Assembly (NCBI RefSeq): GCF_954871325.1
Contig: NC_088777.1
Span: forward strand, 248,001-312,000
Reading direction: 5' to 3'
DNA from: Gordionus sp. m RMFG-2023
Lineage: Eukaryota > Nematomorpha > Gordioida > Chordodea > Parachordodidae
DNA: 64,000 bases
Below the pieces are notes generated by a model. The model was not told the origin of the DNA and ran no database searches. It was given only the letters and a program-made list of their open reading frames with translations. Shown here piece after piece: positions 39,690-50,112 of the stretch; the stretch's first letter is position 1, and every line of letters starts with the position of its first letter. Position numbers and translations under genes: made by a program.

Positions 39690-40047
39690 CTGCTATAAAT
39701 GCCTGCTTCTTTAGCCCAAGTATTCAAAATGAAATAATAACCATATGAAATACTTCATAGTGATATAAATTTCTACTAAGTGAAAGCAATACCATTTTTT
39801 AGTGTTTTGGCGGATGATATTTTCGGATTTTGTTAGCATATCAATTATCTATAGCAGAAAGGTTTACTGATATAGAATCATTTGATTTCAAAATGAAGGA
39901 ACTCTCAATTTATTGACTTACATGACACTAGATCAGAGACGATAGCCAAAGATATTTCAACACTTTAAGACCTAAATTTAAATCTATTGATACTTTTAAT
40001 AATAAACAAAATTTATAATGAAATTCTCTGTAAAATTTTGTTATTTG
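39690..40047 (+). pseudogene. DUF4371/ZMYM-type hAT transposase fragment
   Basis: Plus-strand pieces CFFSPSIQNEIITI (39703-39744), AIPFFSVLADD (39787-39819) and FIDLHDTRSETIAKDISTL (39909-39965) follow the DUF4371 order S..IQNEI.....A.FFSVLADE...F..L.DT.GETIA..I...L. Several stops intervene. The fragment runs up to the left target duplication of the LTR retrotransposon at 40048. No continuation was recognised beyond 46213, so it may have ended before that insertion. Confidence 0.65.
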
Positions 40048-40052
40048 CAAAA

Positions 40053-40279
40053 TAAAAGAAAGTGTTTATTTTTAAGAAACTATTTAAATTAATTCTTTTT
40101 TAAATCAAATTTTATTATATATTCTTTTACATCTAAAAACATAGTATATATATATATAAAAAGTTAATTGAACATATTAAACAATCAACTTTAATATATT
40201 TTAAAAATAAACAATATTCAAATAAAACTAAAATTAACTATTCAAATTTAAATTTATTTAAATATATAATCAATCAACA
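40053..40279 (-). repeat. 3' long terminal repeat of the LTR retrotransposon
   Basis: 227 bp, nearly identical to 45982-46208. It is preceded in element sense by a purine-rich tract (AGAAGAGGGGGA, about 40283-40294), the usual primer for second-strand synthesis, and flanked outside by CAAAA (40048-40052). Confidence 0.93.
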
Positions 40280-40739
40280 TTCCCCCTCTTCTACAAAGAA
40301 CGAAGCTTCTTCTCAGCAGTCATCAAGAGCTTGTTGTCCTAGAAGTTTTTCCGGTTTTGATTGTACTCGGTTTTATCTTGGCTAGCGCATAAGTATCAAA
40401 TGTTCTCGTAGGCTTGATTCTATCACGTAGGTTTGATAAAATCGTTTATTAGAGTTGCGTGAGTTTGTACGTTCATTGTAGGCTTGATATCCTTATCGTA
40501 TGTTGTTCACATTTCTCAAAATTGTTATTATCATTAATCCAGTTGAATATTGGAATTTGGAATAAATCGGAATATGTAATTTGGAATAGTTGATCAAATA
40601 TATGAATAATATGCACGAATAAAATTTTGAATTTTGGAACAATAAAATATGTAATAAGGAATGATAATTTAGGAATAAGGAATAAAATCCAGAATAAGGA
40701 ATGATAAATCATAATGATTATTATATTTTTTTAGGTGTT
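40280..40739 (-). other. 3' untranslated part of the LTR retrotransposon
   Basis: AT-rich sequence between pol and the 3' LTR, with repeated GGAATAAGGAATGATAA-like text at about 40550-40710. A 79-codon open reading here (40473-40712) has low-complexity composition and is not supported as a gene. Confidence 0.6.
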
Positions 40740-40830
40740 AAGTCAATCATAGCGTTTTATACTTTTAGCGTTTTATGCGTTTTATACTTTTAGCGTTTTA
40801 TGCGTTTTATATTTTTTGCGTTTTATATTT
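40740..40830. repeat. GCGTTTTATA tandem array at the 3' side of pol
   Basis: Six imperfect repeats of a GCGTTTTAT unit, several with ACTTTTA between, just after the pol stop in element sense. Belongs to the retrotransposon 3' untranslated region. Confidence 0.8.
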
Positions 40831-43800
40831 AAATTTTAAGCACGTAATCTTTTAAGTAATCAGGTTTATTTTTAATTCTTATTGGTCTAGTAATTGGTAT
40901 CTTAATCTCATTCTTTGTGTCCACACTTCCCCCCTTAGAGGAATTTTTAGGGTCAATTTCATAATATTTTAAACTGTTGTAACATTCTCTTTTCCTTAAC
41001 TGATCAAGATGCCTACTTACTATCCCTTTATCAGTATAAACTTGAAACATGGTGTTACTCTCTTTAAGCTTGATGCTGCCTTTGCACCACGTATCATCAC
41101 CCTGTTTCTTATACCAAACATAGTCTCCTCTATTAAAAGTTCGATTTCGTGGTAACGACATGAAGACTTCACCAACTTTATCCTCCAAAGGTTTCAATAA
41201 ATCCCACTTTATTCTAATGTCGCGGTTAAACATTCTTTTGGACGGTGTAACTCCCGTAGTGTCATTCGGCGTGTTTCTATAGTTGAACAAAAATCTGTCC
41301 AGCGCAGTTTCTAAGTCAATCTTTGTGTTTCTTTTCATATGAGCTTTAAATGTTCTCACTATACGTTTAGCTTGTCCATTAGATTGCTGATGATAGGCCG
41401 ACGTTAGTACATGTTTTATACCATAATTGCTACAAAATTTTTCAAAATCTTTGCTCGTGAAATTGGTACCATTATCTGTAACAATGGTTTCAGGTATACC
41501 AAATAGTGAAATAGTTTTATAAATTTCCTTTAACGTGAATTCAGTCGTAATACTCTTTACCGGAACTATAACCGGAAATTTACTGTAAGCATCAACGATT
41601 ATCAACCAATTCTTTGTAAAAAACGGACCCGCATAATCTATGTGTATCCTTTCAAATGGTTTAGTTGCTGCTACCCATGGATTTTGTATTTTCTTTGGAT
41701 TGTCATGATAAATATTACAATCATCGCAACTTTTGACTTCCAAATCAATGTCGTTGACCATACCAGACCACCACATACGATCTTTGGCTAAGGATTTAAT
41801 TTTACCTGCTCCCAAATGACCTTCGTGTAACGCCTTCAGTATGTTCTTTCTCAGACTTGACGGAATTATTATTTTGTCGCTTTTGTACAGACAATCTTTA
41901 ATGATACTTAGTTCTTGTTCAATATTTTCATAAATTTTATTTTGGATAGGCACATTATTTCTTATATCATTCATAACTTGAGATAATTCAAAATCTTTGG
42001 ATGTTTCATCACGTATTCGGTCAAAACTAAGAGGTATATCGCCAAAGTCATTTATAATCGCGATATCATCAATAACGTCATCATCAATTACTTGTGGTAG
42101 TCTTGAGAGGCAATCGGGAACAACATTGTATTTACCAGCTTTATATCTGATGTTAAAGTCGTAACCCCCCAAAATTATACTCCACTTCTGTAACCTTAAT
42201 GACATGGTGCTATTATCTTTGAGCCCTTTGGTGAAAATATGGATTAGCGGCTTATGATCCGTTATAATAGTGAACTTAGTCCCTATCAAGTATTCTTGAA
42301 ATCTCTTGATAGCAAACATAATGGCCAAAGCTTCACGCTCAATATTGGTATAGTTTGTTTCGGATTTTGCTAAAGTTCTTGATGCAAAAGCTATCGGTTT
42401 TTCTTTGCCATCTTTTTCAGTGTGAAACAAAACAGCTCCTAAACCTCTTTTAGATGCATCAGTCGCAATTCCGATAGGTAGTTCAGGATTAAAGTACGTC
42501 AAAGCTGGAGGAAGACTAATCAATGTCTTTAGATCATCAAAACTTTTGGAGTGTTCTAAATTCCACTCCCATTTTTCTTTGTTAACAATCTTGTATAAAG
42601 GATCAGCTATTTCAGCGAAGTTGTTCAAAAATTTTCTGTAGTACCCGGCCATACCTAGAAACGTTGACAATTCCGCGGCTGATTTTGGTTCCGGCATTTT
42701 AACGATCGCCTCGATCTTGTCATGGTTGGCGTGGATCCCCTTGGCGTCGAAGTCGTGTCCTAAGAACCTTAGACTTTTTTTGAAAAATAAGCTTTTTGCA
42801 AAATTAGGCACTAAACCATGAGATAGTATTCTTTCAAAAACCTTCTTTATGTTTTTGAAATGAACTTCGTCACTACTTCCCGTAATTAGTAGATCATCAA
42901 TATAAAATATGACATCTTTCATGTCACTGAAAATTTGATCCATAATTTGTTGAAAAATCGCAGATGAAGTCTTTAACCCAAAAGGAAGTCTGGTAAACCG
43001 GTAGTACCCCATGTGTGTAGATATAGTTAATATGTCTCTGCAGGTTTCATCGATGGGAATTTGTAGGAACGCATCCTTGAAATCTATCTTGGTGAACTTC
43101 TTCCCTTCCTTGAGCTTAGCGATAAGATCATTTATTCTTGGAAGTGGGTATCTGAAGTCCTCAAGGGCTGGGTTGACAGTGTCTTTGAAGTCTGCGCAAA
43201 CCCTAACGCTCCCATTATCCTTGTAGACAGCGGTTATCGGACTTGCCCATCGGGCATCTGTTACAGGCTCAATTACTCCATCTCCTATCCATCTCATAAG
43301 TTCTCTAGTAACAGCGTCTATCTTTGAATAAGGTAACCGTCTAGGTGGTATGATTTTCGGTTTGGCATCGTTACGTAGATATATCTTGACATTCCCTTTG
43401 TTGATCGGTTTTTTAGTCAGTTTAGATTCGCAATCTTTTATTAATTTCTTTATTTCATCTTCATAGTTGGTATCAATGTTTGCTATAAATTTGTTCAAAA
43501 TATTACTAAAGGCATTAATCCACATACGTCCCAATAACGCATTTTTATTAGATTTAACGATCACGGCTTGCAAGTGTTTGGTGATACCTTCGTAGGTTAC
43601 TTTAACTTGAGTGACGCCAATAATTTTGATTAAGTTTCCATCATAAGCTGTGAGTTGTAGAGTGGACTTTTTAAGATCTTTAATACCTATTTGTTTAGCC
43701 ATATCATGAGGTATAATTGTAAACTTGGATCCCGTATCAACCTGCATAGTAACAACAGCATCATTTACTTTTAAAGTGGTCATGAACGCATTATCATTAA

Positions 43801-44200
43801 GTTTAAACTCAGTTAAATTGTTGATATTAAAATCACTACCATTATTATTTTGTGTAGGGTTATATTTTTCTTCAACAATCTCTTCAATGTTCATGTTACA
43901 ATTGATGTTACTTTGATTCACGTCATTATATTGTAATGGTTTTCTTTGATTAATATTTTGATTATAATTTTTCCACGTATTATTTTCTCCATTATTGTTG
44001 TTATTATAGGATTGATATTGATAACCATATCGATTATTATATTGACTCTGATTTCTTTGATTGTTGTAAGACCAGGAATTGTTTCTCCCATTATAATTAT
44101 TGTTTTGCCAAGTACCTCTACCATAATTGTTTGAATTGTTATTGTATTGCCAGGCATTGTTTCTATTATAATTGTTTGCATTATTGTTGTTGTGCCACAT
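40829..44200 (-). CDS. Pol polyprotein (protease, RT, RNase H, integrase)
   Basis: 1123-codon open frame. An Asn-rich leader of about 100 residues precedes an aspartic protease (VDTGSKFTIIP, about residues 153-163). The reverse transcriptase contains RLPFGLKTSSAIFQQ and the catalytic FYIDDLL. RNase H begins near TDASKRGLGAVLF. Integrase has an HHCC-type zinc region (HEGHLGAG to CDDC) and a core with HIDYAGPF and VTDNGTNF, followed by a C-terminal tail. Domain order is that of Ty3/gypsy, close in flavour to the K02A2.6-like elements common in invertebrates. It copies element RNA into DNA and integrates it. The many opposite-strand and overlapping frames here are shadows. Confidence 0.95.
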   Translation of the reverse strand: MWHNNNNANNYNRNNAWQYNNNSNNYGRGTWQNNNYNGRNNSWSYNNQRNQSQYNNRYGYQYQSYNNNNNGENNTWKNYNQNINQRKPLQYNDVNQSNINCNMNIEEIVEEKYNPTQNNNGSDFNINNLTEFKLNDNAFMTTLKVNDAVVTMQVDTGSKFTIIPHDMAKQIGIKDLKKSTLQLTAYDGNLIKIIGVTQVKVTYEGITKHLQAVIVKSNKNALLGRMWINAFSNILNKFIANIDTNYEDEIKKLIKDCESKLTKKPINKGNVKIYLRNDAKPKIIPPRRLPYSKIDAVTRELMRWIGDGVIEPVTDARWASPITAVYKDNGSVRVCADFKDTVNPALEDFRYPLPRINDLIAKLKEGKKFTKIDFKDAFLQIPIDETCRDILTISTHMGYYRFTRLPFGLKTSSAIFQQIMDQIFSDMKDVIFYIDDLLITGSSDEVHFKNIKKVFERILSHGLVPNFAKSLFFKKSLRFLGHDFDAKGIHANHDKIEAIVKMPEPKSAAELSTFLGMAGYYRKFLNNFAEIADPLYKIVNKEKWEWNLEHSKSFDDLKTLISLPPALTYFNPELPIGIATDASKRGLGAVLFHTEKDGKEKPIAFASRTLAKSETNYTNIEREALAIMFAIKRFQEYLIGTKFTIITDHKPLIHIFTKGLKDNSTMSLRLQKWSIILGGYDFNIRYKAGKYNVVPDCLSRLPQVIDDDVIDDIAIINDFGDIPLSFDRIRDETSKDFELSQVMNDIRNNVPIQNKIYENIEQELSIIKDCLYKSDKIIIPSSLRKNILKALHEGHLGAGKIKSLAKDRMWWSGMVNDIDLEVKSCDDCNIYHDNPKKIQNPWVAATKPFERIHIDYAGPFFTKNWLIIVDAYSKFPVIVPVKSITTEFTLKEIYKTISLFGIPETIVTDNGTNFTSKDFEKFCSNYGIKHVLTSAYHQQSNGQAKRIVRTFKAHMKRNTKIDLETALDRFLFNYRNTPNDTTGVTPSKRMFNRDIRIKWDLLKPLEDKVGEVFMSLPRNRTFNRGDYVWYKKQGDDTWCKGSIKLKESNTMFQVYTDKGIVSRHLDQLRKRECYNSLKYYEIDPKNSSKGGSVDTKNEIKIPITRPIRIKNKPDYLKDYVLKI

Positions 44201-44221
44201 GGAGTTTCTTCCGTAATAGTT

Positions 44222-45067
44222 TTAATTGTTATTCGAAGATTGGTTATTACGAAAATTTCTAGAGTTACCCTCACTGTCTCGAAAAATATTGTTTTGATAG
44301 TTTCGGCTAGCACTATTATTAGGCCTAAAATCATTATAATTCCTCTTCTTAAAATCAAAATTTTCCTTATGAGTGTTACGTCCATTATAATTAAAATTAT
44401 TTTCTTTAAAATTATTATGTTCATAATCATTAGAATTATTCTCATTATTACTAAAAGTACTTTTGCATGGTATTTTATCCATGTTTAAATTGTAAAACTT
44501 TTTATTTTTATACAATTTTTTATCATTGTCTACATAATTTGTATCGCTAACGTCTGGTTTAATATTGCTGCCATCTAACTCCACTCCTAATTTCATCATC
44601 TTATCTAAACCTTCGTGCTTATGTTTATTTAACTTCCTTCTGATATTATCATTTAAAGAACAAGTTATTAATTTCTCAATCATTCTTGTATCGTTATCAA
44701 AATCGCATTTTTTATGAAGTTTTGAAATTCTAAAATAAAAAGTATGGAAAGACTCCTCGGCACCTTGTACCGCTAAGTTAAAGTTCTTTATATTTACATT
44801 AATGTCCTCACTTGGAATTAACAGTTTCAATTTACCAAAAACAATATTAAAATCTTTTAACTGTGCTTTAGAACATATCGACGTAACTTGGTCTACAATC
44901 TCAATTGGTAAGCTGCATAGTAGTGTCCTAACTTTAGATGAGTCTGACTCAATATGTCCTTCAAAGTATGTTTCTATTAAGTTAAGATAAGTCTCAGATA
45001 ATTTTCCTGATAACTTGGGAAATTTAGGAACATATTGAGTGTGTGTAAGAGTTAATTTTTCGTCCAT
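44222..45067 (-). CDS. Gag-like protein of the LTR retrotransposon
   Basis: 281-codon open frame at the gag position, starting MDEKLTLTHTQYVPKFPKLS. The PKFPKLSG..ETYLNLIE..F segment and the following helical region resemble Ty3/gypsy Gag, whose capsid domain assembles particles and packages the RNA. The C-terminal third is Asn/Arg-rich and of low complexity, a plausible RNA-binding tail. I saw no CCHC zinc knuckle. pol follows directly downstream. Confidence 0.8.
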   Translation of the reverse strand: MDEKLTLTHTQYVPKFPKLSGKLSETYLNLIETYFEGHIESDSSKVRTLLCSLPIEIVDQVTSICSKAQLKDFNIVFGKLKLLIPSEDINVNIKNFNLAVQGAEESFHTFYFRISKLHKKCDFDNDTRMIEKLITCSLNDNIRRKLNKHKHEGLDKMMKLGVELDGSNIKPDVSDTNYVDNDKKLYKNKKFYNLNMDKIPCKSTFSNNENNSNDYEHNNFKENNFNYNGRNTHKENFDFKKRNYNDFRPNNSASRNYQNNIFRDSEGNSRNFRNNQSSNNN

Positions 45068-45448
45068 GATATAATTTTATTTGAGTAAAGTAAACTTTCA
45101 ATATTTAAAATCGTAAAAGCAAAACATTGTAGTTCATTAAAATCAAATTTAAGTTGTCTAAAAATTTTAATTTCAATCAAGAGAATATGGTCCACTAAGT
45201 TTTAATAGTTTATCTATAAAAATTCTAATTCGAATTCGTAAGAGGATTTAATCCACTAAGTTTCAATATAATTTGTCTGTGAAAAATTTAATACTAATTC
45301 GTGACTAAGTTTTAAAAAAAAATTTATTGATATTCTATAGGTTAAACATTGCGTAAATTTATATTTAATAATGAAATATAGGGAAAAAATTTTTTTTTTA
45401 CCCTATAAATATAATGTCAAATATGTAAAGCGTAAAGATATTTAAATT

Positions 45449-45679
45449 TTAATATTTAATAATTTTACAAAATATAAAAATGAAATTATTGTCATCAAAA
45501 ATATAGGGCTTCCCATTCAGAGACATATATGCATCAATCATCTTTCGTAATTCTTTACATATTCCCATTTCTTTCAACATTTTATCAATAATAACGTATT
45601 GAGGTATATTATAAGTTTTAAAACAAAACATCACGACGTAAAAATTGAAAGATTTAGATGAAAAAATATTTTTTATCAT
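45449..45679 (-). other. Small open frame in the retrotransposon leader
   Basis: 76 codons, starting MIKNIFSSKSFNFYVVMFC, between the 5' LTR and gag. Not recognised. The middle part (LKEMGICKELRKMIDAYMS) has a more ordinary amino-acid mix than the low-complexity surroundings. It could be a leader peptide or captured sequence, or chance. Confidence 0.25.
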
Positions 45680-45961
45680 ATAACTCCTTTATTTATATAT
45701 ATATATATACTCTATTTTATTTTTTTATTTTTTTTTTACCTTTTTATAATTTTGTAAATTTGAATAAAATTTTGACTATCGAAAAGAAAAGTCAAAAAAT
45801 TTTATTTGTCCTTTATCATCTCCCATATCGAACGACGAATTTGATAAGTAATTCCATTACCTTTTATTTTTTACAAAAGAATTCAAGGTAAGGATATTTT
45901 TTTTTTATAACTTTTATTATTTAACTTTATATTATTTTTTGAAAGAAAAACGAAAAACGTA

Positions 45962-45981
45962 CCACCGTAACCGGGGCACCA
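45962..45981 (-). promoter_or_regulatory. Primer-binding-site-like segment
   Basis: Immediately inside the 5' LTR the element strand reads TGGTGCCCCGGTTACGG. It begins with the TGG expected opposite a tRNA CCA end. The matching tRNA was not determined. Confidence 0.6.
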
Positions 45982-46208
45982 TAAAAGAAAGTGTTTATTT
46001 TTAAGAAACTATTTAAATTAATTCTTTTTTAAATCAAATTTTATTATATATTCTTTTACATCTAAAAACATAGTATATATATATATATAAAAGTTAATTG
46101 AACATATTAAACAATCAACTTTAATATATTTTAAAAATAAACAATATTCAAATAAAACTAAAATTAACTATTCAATTTAAATTTATTTAAATATATAATC
46201 AATCAACA
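45982..46208 (-). repeat. 5' long terminal repeat of the LTR retrotransposon
   Basis: 227 bp, beginning TGTTGATTG and ending TCTTTTA in element sense. It pairs with 40053-40279 and is followed on the outside by CAAAA (46209-46213). Confidence 0.93.
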
Positions 46209-46213
46209 CAAAA

Positions 46214-47119
46214 ATTTAATTTAAATAATTATATTTAACACTCACTAAGTTATACGTAAATTCTATTTCTACAATTTTTCACCTTTATTTATTTTACCTT
46301 TTTAAAAAATTAATTATTTGCTTATATATTTTGACATCATATCATATCAGTAAATATTCAAATAAAATAACCCAAGACCTATTGAGTTATCATAAATAAT
46401 GAAAGATTTGGGGGAAGGGCAAATTTCTTTTATTTCTACACTGGATGGATTAATTTACAATTGACTATACATTGATAAAATTTTTAGAATAATGCCTTCA
46501 GTCACTTAATAATCATAAATTTGGCCAAAATTATGACTAAGTTTTATTTCATTTATGCTGGCTACTATAGTGGTTAGACACTATAAAACAATAAAATTAA
46601 CAATATTTAAAGATAGGATATGGGGGTGAAGCCTAAAAATTTTTTAATCGGATAAATCCTGGCAACGCTACTGACTAGCAGCGGTATAATGTAGAGAGTA
46701 GCTCCAGCACAGAACGGGGGTATGGAAAATTTATAGTAAAAAAGATATAATAAAATTTATTATAATTTCAGAATTTTCCAGGAATATTTTAAAGCATCCT
46801 ATACGGGTAAAGGGCTATGAACAACCCGTATATATGCATACAATTGCCTCTGATCTTATATTTTAATCTAAAGTAAGCAATAGGTTAGCTATGTGAAATT
46901 ATCCAGCACGCTCGCGCATACTAGAAATTTTTTATGGAGCGGGGAGGGATAATAAATTTTTTAAAAGTTATTTGAATATCTAATGTTTCAGATATAATAG
47001 GACTAGTTACTATAAAATATTGACAATTTCTAATATAAAAATTCAAATATAAATGAAGGATAAAATATAAATTTTGAAAAGTATATGGAATAGGCATTAT
47101 AATTAATAATATTAAATAA
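46214..47119. other. AT-rich flank right of the LTR element
   Basis: Nothing recognised. It should be the pre-insertion continuation of the sequence left of 40048, but no transposase similarity continues into it. Confidence 0.4.
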
Positions 47120-47479
47120 ATATTGGGAATATAGAATAATGCACAAAAATATTCTTAGGCATGTATACATGATAAAAAAATATGATCTAAAAAGGGGGAA
47201 ATAAATATACTTATGAAGTAAATTATAAATTTGAAATGTGAAATTATATCTTCATTAGAATTATCAAATTTTTTAATTATTTTATAAGTCCTTAGTGTTG
47301 TTATGTTTATTAAGAAGGACAGATAACTCATTTAATATATTTTGTTAGTACTTTTCAGGTATAAATATGGTTGATAATGTTTCAAAAATGTTTCATTTCA
47401 TGCATATATTAGATTATTTTCTTTATATATATATGAAATTTATTATATACTTGACAACTCAAATCATTAGTTCACTTAC

Positions 47480-48130
47480 CAATGGAAGAATATTTTCTTA
47501 TATAAGACTATATTTAGCATTCAGCTGGTAATGCCTCATGACATCCTCACAATATAAATCTGCCAAATATTTTAAAATCAATGAAATAGAAAATTCTGAT
47601 AATATTTGTAGATTATGCTGCCTGATAAATCAAAAACCTTTTAATTTGAGAAATATAGGAAGGGAAGGGGAACCAGGAAAAGGACAGGGAAGTTTATATA
47701 GTATTTTGAGACTGACCCATATAATATTGAAGCAATTAGCTATTATATTTATGAAATTCGTCTTCTACATTTCCCTTAATTTCCTTAAATTACAATATAA
47801 TGCTTTCAGCGTTCCTCATAGTCTCAATCAAATTGATGTAATTTTTTCAAATAAAAAAATACTTGTGTAATTAAATACTGTGTTAATACATTCGAATATA
47901 AGAAAATTTGGATATACTATATTGTCTAATTTTGTCTACTTCTGAAGAAATGTCTTTTTCAGGCTATTGTTTCAGTAAGATCATTTGTAATAGCGTATTC
48001 TAACTCCTTAAAACCATTATTGCTTAATGGCGAAATTTTTAATTTTTTTATTCGTGTTTAACAAAGAATTAGACATTTATTTTTATTTTATTTTGTCTCT
48101 CGGGCTATATAAACATCTCATAAATGCTGG
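47480..48130 (-). pseudogene. ZMYM/DUF4371-type hAT transposase fossil (B2)
   Basis: Collinear with the 29.5-30.5 kb fossil: the text around 47757-47840 and 47990-48130 repeats that at 30061-30140 and 30290-30470 with substitutions and indels. Protein similarity is weaker here, because sequence equivalent to the PR..RQ region is partly lost. The plus-strand open reading at 47538-47870 overlaps it and is judged a shadow. Confidence 0.45.
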
Positions 48131-50112
48131 AGTATGTAAATGAAAAACTTTATTTAAAATAAAGAAAATTGATTTCTAAGAAATTCAAGCACTTTGTTCA
48201 AATATAGCAACTACACATTTCTTTTTTATAAAGGTGTCCATTAAATTTTTTTATTTAAATATTCACACCAAGATGATTGGGATTCTGATTTTCATGATAC
48301 TTGTAAAAGAGTATTCATATTTATTCTTTAATTAAATTTCAAACCTTAAATGTTAAAAAATATTTTACTTTAGCTTAGCAGTTAAAAGATTTCAGGTGGT
48401 TTGGTGAGAGATCTTTAAAAGGTAGGAAAATATAAAGCCAAAGAAAATTTGAAATCAATAGTAATTTATAGAATATATTCTCTTTTATTTAATTCTGCTG
48501 TAAATTTGATAAAGAATTGTTAATTAAAATATATAAGGGACAAGGGGTAAAATGATACATATATTTTTAATCAACAATATTATTTTTGAAAAAATTCTAA
48601 ATGGCCATATAAATATTTTTCCTCTCTCGCTGCGGATATGTACTGATATAGGGGTTATTTATTCAAACATCTAAAAAGTTCAAAATGATATGGTTGTCAA
48701 ACTTAATAATACTAATTTTTTTACGAATAGTAGTTTTTTTTCTTCTAAAATAACCTACTCATTATAGATAATATAATAATTTTATTTTTTACCAATACAA
48801 TATAATAAAAATAAATCAATAGGATCCTGATTTTTATATGCAAAATTTGACAGTATAAAGGTTAGATTAGAAAACTATTAAATATCAACAAAATTTGTCG
48901 TATGCTATGATGGTTGAGTGTTTAGAAAAATTTCTTTAAGATAATAAATTTATCACTTCAAATATTTTAAACAATTGTAGAATAAAAGAAATTTAATTAA
49001 TATTTTTAAAATCGGTTATATTTATCTAGTGCCATTTTGGAGAATACAATTCTCCGGGATTTTTTGCCTTAAATTAAATTTTTTTTATCTTTTGCACAAA
49101 TAGTCATATTTGAAATTAAACAGGTTAACAAAAAATATACGTTGAATTTTAGATGATTAGAATGTTAATAATACCTTTTTTTAGAGATCTGCAAGAGTAG
49201 GTTAGGGCCAGGCTAGCCCTATTTTAAAAATATAGGTACGGCTCGGTCGATTCTAATATTTTTTTTAAAAATTGGTCGGGCCAGTTTTCGCTTAAATTTT
49301 AAAATAAAATCAATATATTTTTAAACATTGCAATGATCAAAAACTCGATTGTTCAGTGTAAAAATATAAAAGTGTAATTATATTTTTTTCAAAAAATATA
49401 TTTAAATAAATTCAGGGTTGGCGGACAAGTATTAATTTTGGGACAAAAAAATATAAATTTGACATCAACCGCGAAGAAAAGATTTTTTAGAAAAATTTTC
49501 CCACCCAATCTTAAAAAATTAGGACTGATTCAGATCTCTAAGCTCTTTCCTTATATAAAAAACACTTTAAATTTCCTTAAATAAAACTAGAAAATAAGGC
49601 TTAAAAAAATGTTCAGTCTTTTCAAAATTAATAAAAGTATCTATATATATTTGAATAAAAATATATCATACTAAAATAAGAATGAAAAAAATGCATTATT
49701 GGTGATACCTTTCATTAAATCAGCATCTATTTACAAGAAAAAGAGAACTATATCATAATTTAATATTGAGTCTAAAATAAATAAAAAGGAGTGTTAAAAT
49801 TTTCAGAAACTTTAATGAAATATTATCTCATGGTAAATTAATGAATTTTCTAAAAATATATTTTTATTTATTTATTTTAAAAAGCTGTTTCTTCTTTCCT
49901 AAAAAAGTTAAGTTTGCGAATTTAATTTTTTGATATGATTCAGTTTTAATAAATATAAATATACTTATAATTTAAATAATTAATATTCAATTTTAAGATA
50001 TCTATATTGGATGTAGCATTAAAGTGCTCAGAAACAAAATTAAACATTTAGATTAAAACTTAATTTAAAATATTTAACTTAAATTTAATAAAAAATTATA
50101 TTATCTACATAC

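Larger units (their letters stand above)
40053..46208 (-). mobile_element. Ty3/gypsy-type LTR retrotransposon, looks whole and young
   Basis: A 6.2-kb minus-strand element bounded by two 227-bp long terminal repeats that differ only in small run-length changes, hence a recent insertion. It is flanked by the 5-bp duplication CAAAA (40048-40052 and 46209-46213). Parts in sense order: 5' LTR 45982-46208, primer-binding-like TGGTGCCCCGG just inside, leader of about 0.9 kb, gag 44222-45067, pol 40829-44200, a tandem-repeat tract 40740-40830, a purine-rich tract and the 3' LTR 40053-40279. No envelope frame was seen. The protease, RT-RNase H, integrase order is that of Ty3/gypsy (Metaviridae). No obvious breaks in the two long frames. 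Confidence 0.93.

Noticed and set aside
40473-40712. 79-codon minus-strand frame after pol, considered as an envelope-like remnant
   Set aside because: It is composed of repetitive GGAATAAGG-type text, with no signal peptide or membrane protein pattern.
43011-44488. Plus-strand and alternative-frame readings over the retrotransposon coding region
   Set aside because: They mirror or overlap pol and gag and consist of low-complexity I/V or N/R-derived runs.
47538-47870. 110-codon plus-strand frame
   Set aside because: It overlaps the ZMYM-type hAT fossil, whose protein similarity is on the minus strand, and the B1 counterpart is not open.
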